DNA from: Lachnospiraceae bacterium
GTDB lineage: Bacteria > Bacillota > Clostridia > Lachnospirales > Lachnospiraceae
Assembly (NCBI GenBank): GCA_017617545.1
Contig: JAFZVZ010000044.1
Span: forward strand, 124,001 to 188,000
Direction of reading: 5' to 3'
Length of the DNA: 64,000 nt
The notes under the pieces were generated by a model. The model saw nothing but the letters and a program-made list of their open reading frames with translations, was not told the DNA's origin and did not search any database. Position numbers and translations under genes: made by a program. Shown piece after piece: positions 43,838 through 52,273 of the stretch. Within the stretch, counting starts at the first letter, position 1; every line of letters begins with the position of its first letter.

Positions 43838-44746
43838 ATGAAGTTTGTATCAAAGATGAGAGCGGTGGCGGCATGTGTGTTGCTTCTTGCGTGCCTGCTG
43901 GCGCTGACCGCGTGTGACAACGGCGGCAACAACACGACGCCCACGTCGGAGCCGACGGCGATCCCCGCGACGGGTTGTGAGGTACACATCCTCTCGATCG
44001 GCAAGGCGGACGCCATCTTACTGCTGGCGGACGGCAAGGCGATGCTGATCGACGCGGGCTATAAGCACAATGCGGATGAGATCGTGGCATATTTGAAAAA
44101 TAAAGGCGTGAGCCGCCTTGAGTACGTGATCCTCACGCACGGTGACAAGGACCACGTGGGCGGCATGGCGGATGTGCTCCGCAGCTTTGAGGTGGGGCAG
44201 GTACTGATCTCGCCGAAGAAGGAGAAATCGGAATACTATTCGGATATGGTAGCGGTGATGCAGGAGAAGAACATTTCCTGCGTGTCACCGGAGGTCGGCA
44301 CGACGTACACGCTCGGGACGGCATCGTTCCAGACGCTTGCGCCGGGACCGAAGGCGCTGAAGGAAGGCTCGGACAATGACGCGTCGATCGCGATCCGCTT
44401 CACGTACGGCAGCAAGAATTTTCTGCTGATGGGCGACGCGCTGTCGACGACGGAGAAGGAGTTGATGGATTCGTCCATGTCCATCCGCGCGGATGTGCTG
44501 AAGACCGGACACCACGGTAAGAGCGACGCGACCAACAAAAAGTTTCTGAAGGCCGTGCAGCCGAAGTATGCGGTGATCTGCTGCGGCGAGTCGGAGGAAG
44601 GTGACGAGGCAGGCGAGCCGGCATCGAAGGTTCTCGAACTGTTGGAGGATTTCCACGTGAAGACGCTGCGCACGGATGTGGTGGGAACCATCGTGTTCAA
44701 GACTGACGGGACGACGCTCACGTGCAACGCGGACGAAGCGGAGTAA
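43838..44746 (+). CDS. Metallo-beta-lactamase-fold lipoprotein (ComEC C-terminal-like)
   Basis: The 302-aa lipoprotein has a lipobox (LLALTAC, Cys27), a short Thr/Pro linker and an MBL domain with IGKADAILLLADGKAMLIDAG, the metal motif THGDKDHVGG and the later TGHHGKSDATN. This is the form seen in ComEC/Rec2 C-terminal domains and in secreted hydrolases of Firmicutes. It lies outside the membrane. The substrate may be nucleic acid or another phosphodiester; this is inference. No clear AGGAGG is visible; GAGGAGTATTACTTAAGA precedes the ATG at longer spacing. Confidence 0.85.
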   Translation: MKFVSKMRAVAACVLLLACLLALTACDNGGNNTTPTSEPTAIPATGCEVHILSIGKADAILLLADGKAMLIDAGYKHNADEIVAYLKNKGVSRLEYVILTHGDKDHVGGMADVLRSFEVGQVLISPKKEKSEYYSDMVAVMQEKNISCVSPEVGTTYTLGTASFQTLAPGPKALKEGSDNDASIAIRFTYGSKNFLLMGDALSTTEKELMDSSMSIRADVLKTGHHGKSDATNKKFLKAVQPKYAVICCGESEEGDEAGEPASKVLELLEDFHVKTLRTDVVGTIVFKTDGTTLTCNADEAE

Positions 44747-44769
44747 CAAGTCGGTAGAAGGGGGTAGCT

Positions 44770-45189
44770 ATGGCGGATTACGCGAGACTGCTTGAGGCGG
44801 CCAACGAGGCCAGACGGAACAGTTATTGCCCGTATTCGGGCTTTGCGGTTGGAGCGGCGCTGCTCACGACGGACGGCACCGTATACACCGGCGTCAATGT
44901 GGAAAATGCGTCCTACGGCGCCACGAACTGTGCCGAACGCACCGCGGTATTCAAGGCGGTTGCCGACGGGAAGCGCAAGGGCGATTTCGTCGCGATCGCG
45001 ATCTCGGGAGGGCCGAAGGACGGCTCACCGGTTCCGTGCCCGCCGTGCGGGATCTGCCGGCAGGTGTTGTCGGAATTCACGGATGCCGCGACATTTACCG
45101 TGCTCTGGGTGACGGAGATCACGGACGGAGACATGGCGTTTGAGAAGCACACGCTCGCGGAACTGCTGCCGGGTGCGTTCGAACTGTGA
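44770..45189 (+). CDS. cdd: Cytidine deaminase
   Basis: The 139-aa enzyme converts cytidine and deoxycytidine to uridine forms in pyrimidine salvage. Zinc ligands and catalytic Glu are in NCAERTAVF and PCPPCGICRQ, with the substrate segment YSGFAVGAALL and GVNVENASYG. The length is normal. GGGGGTAGCT precedes the ATG. It follows the MBL lipoprotein by 23 bases. Confidence 0.97.
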   Translation: MADYARLLEAANEARRNSYCPYSGFAVGAALLTTDGTVYTGVNVENASYGATNCAERTAVFKAVADGKRKGDFVAIAISGGPKDGSPVPCPPCGICRQVLSEFTDAATFTVLWVTEITDGDMAFEKHTLAELLPGAFEL

Positions 45190-45222
45190 CGCTTGAAACT
45201 TATAATTTTTGAACGGAAACGC

Positions 45223-45250
45223 TTGACAAAAGACAACTTCATGATATAAT
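45223..45250 (+). promoter_or_regulatory. tRNA-Met promoter
   Basis: Both hexamers are perfect: TTGACA (45223-45228), 16-bp spacer, TATAAT (45245-45250). An 11-bp hairpin (45254-45264 with 45273-45283) lies between it and the tRNA. Confidence 0.92.
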
Positions 45251-45287
45251 AGCGAAGTACCGCTTGAAAGAGAGCGGTACTTCATAT

Positions 45288-45361
45288 GGCGAAGTAGCTC
45301 AGTTGGCTAGAGCATACGGTTCATACCCGTAGTGTCGAGGGTTCGAATCCCCCCTTCGCTA
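45288..45361 (+). tRNA. tRNA-Met (CAT anticodon, elongator type)
   Basis: A 74-nt cloverleaf. Acceptor arms GGCGAAG/CTTCGCT, D arm GCTCAGTTGGCTAGAGC, anticodon stem ACGGTTCATACCCGT with CAT, T arm with GGTTCGAATCC, discriminator A. The 3' CCA is not encoded. The acceptor pair 1-72 is G-T, as in elongator tRNA-Met of Firmicutes. A tRNA-Ile2 with lysidine is possible but less likely by the sequence. Confidence 0.93.
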
Positions 45362-45367
45362 TCAAAG

Positions 45368-45405
45368 AAAAACCTCTTCTGCAAAACGGCAGGAGAGGTT
45401 TTTTG
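45368..45405. terminator. Terminator after tRNA-Met, possibly bidirectional
   Basis: AACCTCTTCTGC (from about 45371) pairs with GCAGGAGAGGTT with one wobble, followed by TTTTTTG. The A-run on the left could also serve the - strand barstar gene. Confidence 0.88.
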
Positions 45406-45472
45406 TTGCTTTCTTTATTTCGGAAAATGTGCATCACCCGGCAATCCCGGGAACAGAAACTTCAAGTATCGT

Positions 45473-45748
45473 TCAGTCCGCTGCGACGGTAAATGTCAGA
45501 TTGTCATTTTCCGACGCGGAATTGCGAAACACGGTGAGCAGTGCCTCGCCGTAGCCGCCGAGCGCCTTGAGCATGAGGTCCTTGCGGTACAGGATCAGGT
45601 GCGTCGGTTCGCACGGATCCGTCAGGATATCGTGCAGGGCATCGAGGTTGCACCCGTAGTAATCCGGCGCCTGCAGCCGCCAGCGGAGATAGGCATGCGT
45701 CGCTTCTTTCGTTGTCATGTAAAGCCCGTCCAGAGCTATCGTTTTCAT
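45473..45748 (-). CDS. Barstar-family ribonuclease inhibitor
   Basis: The 91-aa protein matches barstar: MKTIALDGLYMTTKEATHAYL, the inhibitor segment YYGCNLDALHDILTDPCEPTHLIL (as YYGCNLDALHDIL) and the C-terminal strand LTFTVAAD. Barstar plugs the barnase active site with an acidic helix (Asp35/Asp39 type residues in NLDALHD). It lies 45 bases downstream of a barnase-domain gene on the same strand, the classical toxin-inhibitor order. Confidence 0.92.
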   Translation of the reverse strand: MKTIALDGLYMTTKEATHAYLRWRLQAPDYYGCNLDALHDILTDPCEPTHLILYRKDLMLKALGGYGEALLTVFRNSASENDNLTFTVAAD

Positions 45749-45793
45749 CTGTGCCTCCGTGTTGTCCGGACGATCGTGCCGGAAATCCGTAAT

Positions 45794-46561
45794 TTAGTAC
45801 AGCTGTGTGAACGTCTCATAGTGGTCGTCGGTGTAGAAGATCAGACCGTCGTTGGAGAAAATGATGCGCTTCGCGCCGCGGCTCTTGCCCTTCGTGTCGA
45901 TATCGCACTCGGTGTATTTGCGGCCGTTTTTCTGCGGGAGCAGACCCTCGTAGTTGCCGAAGTAATCGCCGCCGATGGCCTTGCCCTTGGCGTACTTGTC
46001 GACGGAACCGCCGCTCCAGCCGAGAGCCTCGGCCTCCTTCTTGGTGATGTAGTTGCCCGGAAGATGACCGTAGGTGTGGATGTAGAGCGCAACACTGTCC
46101 TTGTCGTAGTACCAGCCGTCCTCATCGATGGCAGCGGACTGTTTCGGCGTCGGTGTCTTCGTCGGTTTCGGCGTCACCGTAGGCGTCGGAGTCTTGGTGG
46201 GCTTCGGCGTCGGTGTCGCGGTCGCGGGCTTGACCGTAGGTGTCGCAGTTTCCGTCGGCTCCGATGTCGGTGTTGCCGTGGGAGTGGGCGTCTCGATCGC
46301 TGCCTTCGTAGGCTCGCCTGCGGTTGTCGGTGTCGGCGTATCCGGCTGGCTTTCCGTCGGCGTTGTCGGCACGGGTGTGTCGGTCGCGGAAGCGCTCTCC
46401 GTAGGGGTAACCGTTACAATGTCGACCCCGCCGTCGGGAGTGTTGTCCTTCGAGGCGATGTACAGACCGTAGGCAAGCAGACCGACCGCGGCGAGGACGA
46501 TGATCGTCGCCAGGATCGGATGCTTTTTATAATTCTTTAAAATGTTGATCAGTTGTTCCAT
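45794..46561 (-). CDS. Membrane-tethered barnase-type ribonuclease
   Basis: The 255-aa protein has a short cytoplasmic start, one membrane helix (about 17-36), a Pro/Thr/Glu stalk (about 41-140) and a C-terminal barnase domain (about 145-255). Domain marks are HLPGNYITKKEAEALGW, GKAIGGDYFGNYEG and YTDDHYETFTQ. The catalytic residues are present: Glu218 (barnase Glu73), Arg232 (Arg87) and His247 (His102); Arg228 stands in for Arg83. The domain would lie outside the cell. Most barnases are fully secreted, so tethering is unusual. Start at 46561 is set by the helix; the site CTACGGAAA is weak. Confidence 0.9.
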   Translation of the reverse strand: MEQLINILKNYKKHPILATIIVLAAVGLLAYGLYIASKDNTPDGGVDIVTVTPTESASATDTPVPTTPTESQPDTPTPTTAGEPTKAAIETPTPTATPTSEPTETATPTVKPATATPTPKPTKTPTPTVTPKPTKTPTPKQSAAIDEDGWYYDKDSVALYIHTYGHLPGNYITKKEAEALGWSGGSVDKYAKGKAIGGDYFGNYEGLLPQKNGRKYTECDIDTKGKSRGAKRIIFSNDGLIFYTDDHYETFTQLY

Positions 46562-46632
46562 TTTCCGTAGACCGCGGGCGGAGCGCGCGGCCGATCCTTT
46601 CTCCCGTGAACGGGGCGTGTGCGGACAGTTAC

Positions 46633-46661
46633 ACAATAGCATTTTCCAAGCGGAAAATCAA
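46633..46661 (-). promoter_or_regulatory. Barnase-barstar promoter with inverted repeat in the spacer
   Basis: On the - strand TTGATT (complement of 46656-46661), 17-bp spacer, TATTGT (complement of 46633-46638). Between them is the perfect inverted repeat ATTTTCC-AAGC-GGAAAAT (46641-46658), a likely operator. Confidence 0.6.
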
Positions 46662-46681
46662 CCGCGGGACGGCGGAAATGT

Positions 46682-46710
46682 TTGCATTTGAAGGGGTGTC
46701 GTGGTATTAT
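46682..46710 (+). promoter_or_regulatory. ispF promoter
   Basis: TTGCAT (46682-46687), 17-bp spacer, TATTAT (46705-46710). Confidence 0.75.
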
Positions 46711-46802
46711 GGAAAATGGTTTCGGGTCGATACCCGGGCGTCCGCGACGGACGTCGCGCGGGGATCATGATCCGCGGCGGAAGACGGTTCAGAGAGGTAA
46801 TT

Positions 46803-47345
46803 ATGAGGATCGGAACAGGATATGATGTGCACCGGCTGACAGAGGGAAGACCGCTGATCTTGGGCGGCGTGACGGTGCCTTACGATAAGGGGCTTGCGGG
46901 CCATTCGGATGCGGATGTGCTTTTGCATGCCATCATGGACGCGCTGCTGGGGGCGGCTGCCCTCGGGGATATCGGGCTTCATTTTCCGGATACGGATCCG
47001 GCGTATGAGGGTGTCGATTCCCGTGTGCTGCTTCGGAAGGTCGGGACGCTGATCGCGGAGCAGTGCTACGTGATCTCGAACATCGATGCGACCGTGATCG
47101 CGCAGCGGCCGAAGCTGCGGGATTACATCAATGACATGCGCGGCAACATCGCCGAGGACCTCGGACTTGATATCTCGCAGGTGAGCGTGAAGGCGACGAC
47201 CGAGGAAGGACTCGGATTTACCGGCGCGGGCGAGGGAATCTCGGCGCAGGCGGTATGCCTGTTGGAGCCGATGGTTCCGTACACGGAGGTTGCGTACGGC
47301 GGCGGATGCGCCGGGTGCGCGGGCTGCTCCGGATGCGGACAGTAA
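46803..47345 (+). CDS. ispF: 2-C-methyl-D-erythritol 2,4-cyclodiphosphate synthase
   Basis: IspF forms the cyclic diphosphate in the MEP route to isoprenoids. Motifs: [19 protein letters not shown] with the metal Asp and His, [34 protein letters not shown] (in parts), [15 protein letters not shown]. The core ends at about residue 157; the extra 20-residue tail is rich in Gly and Cys ([12 protein letters not shown]). The start at 46803 gives the standard N-terminus and follows AGAGAGG. It has its own promoter; tex follows 31 bases later. No other MEP gene is in the window. Confidence 0.95.
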   Translation: MRIGTGYDVHRLTEGRPLILGGVTVPYDKGLAGHSDADVLLHAIMDALLGAAALGDIGLHFPDTDPAYEGVDSRVLLRKVGTLIAEQCYVISNIDATVIAQRPKLRDYINDMRGNIAEDLGLDISQVSVKATTEEGLGFTGAGEGISAQAVCLLEPMVPYTEVAYGGGCAGCAGCSGCGQ

Positions 47346-47376
47346 GTAAGATTATTAACGGGAGAGAGATTACCGT

Positions 47377-49653
47377 ATGACGATTTCACAGACCATTGCG
47401 AAGGAACTGAACATCAAAGTGACGCAGGTGGAGGCGGCGATCACGCTGATCGACGAGGGCAACACGATCCCCTTCATCGCGCGCTACCGCAAGGAGGCGA
47501 CGGGGATGCTCAACGACGAGCAGCTCCGTGACCTGAACGAGCGGCTTACGTACCTTCGCAACCTTGAGGATAAGAAGAAACAGGTGCTTGCGACGATCGA
47601 GGAGCAGGGCAAGCTCACGGACGAGCTGCGCAAGGCGATCGAGGACGCGACGACGATGGTGGCGGTGGAGGATCTGTACCGCCCGTACCGTCCGAAGCGC
47701 CGCACAAGAGCGACCGATGCGAAGGAGAAGGGTCTCGAGGGTCTCGCAGCCATTCTCACAATGCAGTACACGGACAAACCGATGGAGGAAGAGGCGCAGG
47801 CCTACCTCTCCGAGGAGAAGGGTGTGACGAGCGTCGAGCAGGCACTTCAGGGCGCGATGGACATCGTGGCCGAGTCGGTGAGCGATTCCGCGGACTACCG
47901 CAATTATATCCGCAGCGCCACGTTCAATAAGGGCATGCTGTACTCGGAGGCGAAGACGAAGAGCGAGGAGCCGTCCGTGTACGATATGTACAAGGATTTT
48001 TCGTCGCCGATCGAGAAGATGAGCGGCTACCGCGTACTGGCGGTCAACCGCGGCGAGAACGAGAAGGTGCTCACGGTGCGCATCGAGGCGCCCGAGGAGG
48101 ACATCCTTCGCTACCTGGAGAAGCAGGTTATCGTGCGTGATAACCCGAACACGACGCCGTACTTAAAGCTTGCCGTGGCGGACGCGTATCATCGCCTGAT
48201 CGCGCCGTCGATCGAGCGCGAGATCCGCAACGAGCTTACGGAAAATGCGGAGGACGGTGCCATCAAGGTCTTCGACAAGAACCTTACGCAGCTTCTGATG
48301 CAGCCGCCGATCACCGGCAAGGTGGTTCTCGGCTGGGACCCTGCGTTCCGCACGGGCTGCAAGCTCGCGGTCGTGGATGCGACAGGCAAGGTGCTGTACA
48401 CGGTCGTCATTTATCCGACCGAGCCTCAGAACAAGATTGCAGAGGCCAAGTCGTTACTCAAGAAGATCATCAATCACTTCGGCGTCGAGCTGATCTCGCT
48501 CGGCAACGGAACTGCGTCGAGAGAGTCGGAGAAGGTCATCGTCGAGCTTCTCGCGGAGATCCCGCAGAAGGTTGCGTACGCGATCGTCAACGAGGCGGGA
48601 GCGAGCGTGTACTCGGCGAGCAAATTGGCGACGGAGGAGTTTCCGAAGCTCGATGTCGGCGCGAGAAGCGCGGCGTCGATCGCAAGACGACTTCAGGATC
48701 CGCTGGCGGAGCTTGTGAAGATCGAGCCGCAGGCGATCGGTGTCGGGCAGTATCAGCACGATATGAACCAGAAGAAGCTTGCGGAGAGCCTCGGAGGCGT
48801 TGTCGAGGACTGCGTGAACCGTGTCGGTGTCGACCTGAACACGGCGAGCGTCTCCCTGCTTGAGTATGTTTCCGGTATCAATAAGACGCTTGCGAAAAAT
48901 ATCGTCACCTACCGCGAGGAGAACGGCCGATTCAAGAGCCGCAAGGAGCTTCTGAAGGTTGCGAAGCTCGGACCGAAGGCGTTTGAGCAGTGCGCGGGAT
49001 TCCTGCGGATCCGTGACGGCAAGGAGGCGCTTGATAACACGGGCGTGCATCCGGAGAGCTACGAGGCAGCATACAAGCTTCTCGATAAGCTCGGATACAC
49101 CGCAGCGGACATTACTGCGGGCGGCGCGAAGGGCATGCGCTCGAAGGTGAAAAATACGGCGGCACTCGCCGAGGAACTCGGTGTCGGTGAGATCACTCTC
49201 ACGGATATCATCGGCGAGCTCGAGAAGCCCTCGAGAGACCCCAGAGAGGATATGCCGAAGCCTATTTTACGAAGCGATGTCCTGGAGCTTAAGGACCTGA
49301 AGCCCGGCATGATCTTAAAAGGAACGGTCCGCAACGTCATCGATTTCGGAGCGTTCGTCGACATCGGCGTGCATCAGGACGGACTGGTGCATGTTAGCGA
49401 GCTCTCGGACAACTTCGTCAAGCACCCGCTCGATGTCGTGAAGATCGGCGATATCGTGGAGGTACGCGTCCTCAGCGTGGACGAGAAGCGCGGAAGGATC
49501 CAGCTCTCGATGCGCTCGGAGGAAGCAGCAGCCAGACAGGCGGCAGCGAAACAGGAGCGTGAGGCGCGCCGTGACAACCGAGACAACCGTGGCGGAAACC
49601 GCGGCGACAACCGCGGAGGGAACCGGAACGATACCCGGGAGAACAGAAGATAA
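47377..49653 (+). CDS. tex: Tex-family RNA-binding transcription accessory protein
   Basis: Tex proteins bind nucleic acid and affect transcription and stress resistance. The 758-aa protein shows the helical N-terminus (NTIPFIARYRKEATGML), a YqgF-like domain (LGWDPAFRTGCKLAVVDATG, quoted in part), two helix-hairpin-helix segments (SLLEYVSGINKTLAKNIV; LLKVAKLGPKAFEQCAGFL) and an S1 domain at about 645-720 (LKGTVRNVIDFGAFVDIGV, RIQLSMR). The tail is a short Arg/Gly/Asn repeat region (RGGNRGDNRGGNR), which likely adds RNA binding. Usual size. GGGAGAG precedes the ATG. Confidence 0.96.
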   Translation: MTISQTIAKELNIKVTQVEAAITLIDEGNTIPFIARYRKEATGMLNDEQLRDLNERLTYLRNLEDKKKQVLATIEEQGKLTDELRKAIEDATTMVAVEDLYRPYRPKRRTRATDAKEKGLEGLAAILTMQYTDKPMEEEAQAYLSEEKGVTSVEQALQGAMDIVAESVSDSADYRNYIRSATFNKGMLYSEAKTKSEEPSVYDMYKDFSSPIEKMSGYRVLAVNRGENEKVLTVRIEAPEEDILRYLEKQVIVRDNPNTTPYLKLAVADAYHRLIAPSIEREIRNELTENAEDGAIKVFDKNLTQLLMQPPITGKVVLGWDPAFRTGCKLAVVDATGKVLYTVVIYPTEPQNKIAEAKSLLKKIINHFGVELISLGNGTASRESEKVIVELLAEIPQKVAYAIVNEAGASVYSASKLATEEFPKLDVGARSAASIARRLQDPLAELVKIEPQAIGVGQYQHDMNQKKLAESLGGVVEDCVNRVGVDLNTASVSLLEYVSGINKTLAKNIVTYREENGRFKSRKELLKVAKLGPKAFEQCAGFLRIRDGKEALDNTGVHPESYEAAYKLLDKLGYTAADITAGGAKGMRSKVKNTAALAEELGVGEITLTDIIGELEKPSRDPREDMPKPILRSDVLELKDLKPGMILKGTVRNVIDFGAFVDIGVHQDGLVHVSELSDNFVKHPLDVVKIGDIVEVRVLSVDEKRGRIQLSMRSEEAAARQAAAKQEREARRDNRDNRGGNRGDNRGGNRNDTRENRR

Positions 49654-49949
49654 TTTTTCTTCTTGTTGTTTGATATAGCAAGTACACAGTATTCATATCA
49701 ATTGTATCAATATCGCATTTTACAATTGCATATTGACTAAGTAGGTGAAATGCTGTATTCTTTGACGAAACAAGAAACCAAGGAATATACATTCCTAAAT
49801 AAACGAACCATGCATATTTCGCAAAAGTATTCATAGGCTTCGGCGACGCGCATACAATTGCCGTAGCGAGTATTGCGAAGCCTACGAGCCGAGGCAATTC
49901 GTATGCGCATCGCCGAGGACAGCGGAAATGGATGGAATGGGAGGTCGCT
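49654..49949. other. AT-rich intergenic segment with long inverted repeats
   Basis: The first 185 bases are far more AT-rich than the genes around. They include a 28-codon open frame (49750-49836) that resembles nothing known. The second part holds two competing inverted repeats: 49840-49862 with 49893-49916 (22 of 24 positions matched), and 49834-49842 with 49876-49884 (9 of 9). No transposase is seen. It may be a decayed element or a structured leader of the kinase gene. Confidence 0.55.
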
Positions 49950-50777
49950 ATGGCATATAAGAGAGTGTTGACAATTCAGGATATTTCGTGTGTCGGACAA
50001 TGTTCCCTCACCGTAGCACTGCCGATCCTGTCGGCGTCGGGAACCGAAACCTGTATTTTGCCGTCCGCGGTTCTTTCGAACCATACGGCCGGCTTCTCGG
50101 GATTCACATTCCGCGATCTCTCGGATGACATGCCTGCGATCAGCGCGCAGTGGAAGAAGGACAAGATCACGTTTGATGCGATCTACACGGGATACCTCGG
50201 AAGCATCAAGCAGATCGACTACGTCCGCAACATCTTCGCGACGCATTGCAAGGGCCTTACGATCGTCGATCCGGCGATGGCGGACAACGGCAAACTGTAC
50301 GTCGGCTTCGACGAGGCATATGCGCAGGAGATGGCAAAACTCTGTTTCGAAGCGGATATCACGCTTCCGAACATCACCGAAGCATGCATGATGACGGGCA
50401 TGGAGTACAGGGAGACGTATGATCGCGCCTACATCGATCAGCTGCTTGACAAGCTGTGCGAGCTCGGCGCGAACACGATCATCCTCACGGGCGTTTCCTA
50501 CAAGGAAGGACGCACGGGAGTGGTCGTCAACAAGAACGGCGTTTCGACGTACTATGAGCACAAGAAGATCGCGGGCGGCTGTCACGGCACCGGCGATGTG
50601 TATGCATCGGCGTTCGTCGGCGCACTCATGCAGGGCATGAACGAGCAGGAAGCAGCCCGGATCGCGGCGGACTACACGGTACTGTGTATCGAGAAGACCG
50701 AGGGCGACCCGAAGCACTGGTACGGCGTCAAATTCGAACTGGCGCTCCCGGATTACGTGCGGATGCTCGGACTGTAA
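49950..50777 (+). CDS. Pyridoxamine/pyridoxal kinase (PdxY-like)
   Basis: The 275-aa enzyme is a ribokinase-fold kinase that salvages vitamin B6. It has LTIQDISCVGQCSLTVALPI at the start, FDAIYTGYLGS, VDPAMADNGKLY, LPNITEACMMTG and the catalytic GGCHGTGDVYASAF. It fits the pyridoxamine kinase group of Firmicutes. The start at 49950 (MAYKRVLTIQD) follows GGGAGGTCGCT; an ATG at 49932 in frame is less well placed. Confidence 0.9.
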   Translation: MAYKRVLTIQDISCVGQCSLTVALPILSASGTETCILPSAVLSNHTAGFSGFTFRDLSDDMPAISAQWKKDKITFDAIYTGYLGSIKQIDYVRNIFATHCKGLTIVDPAMADNGKLYVGFDEAYAQEMAKLCFEADITLPNITEACMMTGMEYRETYDRAYIDQLLDKLCELGANTIILTGVSYKEGRTGVVVNKNGVSTYYEHKKIAGGCHGTGDVYASAFVGALMQGMNEQEAARIAADYTVLCIEKTEGDPKHWYGVKFELALPDYVRMLGL

Positions 50778-50833
50778 AGGATAATAAGAAGAGCCGTGAT
50801 CTACCGGATCGCGGCAGAACGGAGTATAGATAT

Positions 50834-52270
50834 ATGGAAGACAGATTACAGATGTATAACACACTGACGCGCAACATCGAGCGCTTTGTACCGAATGAAC
50901 CGGGCAAGGTGGCGATGTATACCTGCGGACCGACGGTGTATCATTTTGCGCATATCGGAAACCTGCGAAGCTACATCCAGGAGGATGTTCTGGAGAAGAC
51001 GCTTCGCTACCTCGGCTATGACGTCAAGCGGGTGATGAACATCACCGACGTCGGTCACCTTTCCGATGACGGCGACAACGGCGAAGACAAGATGGTCAAG
51101 GGCGCGCAGCGCGAGCACAAGACCGTCATGGAGATCGCGAAGTTCTACACGGACGCATTTTTCGAAGACTGCAGAAAGCTCAACATCAAGACGCCTGACG
51201 TAGTCGAGCCCGCGACTGGCTGCATCCCCGAGTTCATCCACATGATCGAGGTGCTCCTTGAGAAGGGTTACGCGTATCAGGCAGGGGAAAATGTGTACTT
51301 CGACACGTCGAAGCTCAAGGAGTATTACGTGCTCACGAACCACAGTGAGGATTCGCTTCTCGAGGGTGTGCGCGACGACGTCGATGTCGACCCGAACAAG
51401 AAAAATAAGAACGACTTCGTTCTTTGGTTTACCAAGTCGAAGTTCGAGGATCAGGCGCTCAAGTGGGACAGCCCATGGGGCGTCGGATATCCCGGCTGGC
51501 ACATCGAGTGCTCGTGCATCAGCATGAAGCATCTCGGCGAGTACATGGACATCCACTGCGGCGGCGTGGACAACATTTTCCCGCATCACACGAACGAGAT
51601 CGCACAGTCCGAGTCGTACCTCGGACACAAATGGTGCAACTACTGGTTCCATGTGAACCACCTGAACGACCGCAACGGCAAGATGAGCAAGAGCAAGGGC
51701 GCGACGCTCACGGTTTCGGTGGTCGAGGAGAACGGGTACAACCCGCTTGTGTACCGCATGTTCTGCCTGCAGTCGCACTATCGCAAGCCTCTTGAATTCT
51801 CGTACGAGGTCATGGACCAGGTGAAGGCTGCTTACGAAAAGCTTCGCCGCAGACTTTCCGGTCTCGCGGAAACTGTCAGCGCCTGCAAGGCGGGGGAGGT
51901 CGATACTGAGGCGTTTGCGCAGTTCCGCAAGCAGTTTGAGGACGCGCTGTGCAATGATCTTAACACGGCGTCGGCGCTCACGGTGCTGTACGATGTGCTC
52001 AAGGCGGACATCTCTGACGCGACGAAGGTCGCGCTGACGGACAGCTTTGACGAAGTGCTCAGCCTGGATCTGACGAAGCCTCTTCCGGAGACGGAGGGCA
52101 GCGGTGCGGATGATGAGCTCACCTCGTGGATCGAGGAGATGATCGCGAAGCGTACCGAGGCGAAGAAGGCGAAGGATTTTGCGACGGCGGACGCGATCCG
52201 CGCGGAGCTTCTCGAGCGCGGCGTGGCGATCAAGGACACCCGCGAGGGAGTTGTCTGGGAGCTTGTATAA
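50834..52270 (+). CDS. cysS: Cysteinyl-tRNA synthetase
   Basis: CysRS charges tRNA-Cys. The 478-aa protein has MYTCGPTVYHFAHIGNLR with the HIGH-type site and first zinc Cys, the zinc region WHIECSCISMKHLGEYMDIHCGGVD (in parts), HHTNEIAQSES and the KMSKS loop NGKMSKSKGATL. The start at 50834 follows ACGGAGTATAGAT; an internal ATG six codons on is possible. mrnC begins 3 bases after the stop, then rlmB, the conserved order in Firmicutes. No T-box leader fits in the 56-base gap before the gene. Confidence 0.97.
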   Translation: MEDRLQMYNTLTRNIERFVPNEPGKVAMYTCGPTVYHFAHIGNLRSYIQEDVLEKTLRYLGYDVKRVMNITDVGHLSDDGDNGEDKMVKGAQREHKTVMEIAKFYTDAFFEDCRKLNIKTPDVVEPATGCIPEFIHMIEVLLEKGYAYQAGENVYFDTSKLKEYYVLTNHSEDSLLEGVRDDVDVDPNKKNKNDFVLWFTKSKFEDQALKWDSPWGVGYPGWHIECSCISMKHLGEYMDIHCGGVDNIFPHHTNEIAQSESYLGHKWCNYWFHVNHLNDRNGKMSKSKGATLTVSVVEENGYNPLVYRMFCLQSHYRKPLEFSYEVMDQVKAAYEKLRRRLSGLAETVSACKAGEVDTEAFAQFRKQFEDALCNDLNTASALTVLYDVLKADISDATKVALTDSFDEVLSLDLTKPLPETEGSGADDELTSWIEEMIAKRTEAKKAKDFATADAIRAELLERGVAIKDTREGVVWELV

Positions 52271-52273
52271 TAT

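Noticed and set aside
49750-49836. 28-codon open frame in the AT-rich island
   Set aside because: Ribosome binding site is doubtful and there is no resemblance or partner gene; described only as part of the intergenic region.
50778-50833. T-box leader for cysS
   Set aside because: The gap is only 56 bases, too short for specifier and antiterminator stems, and none of the T-box sequence is seen.
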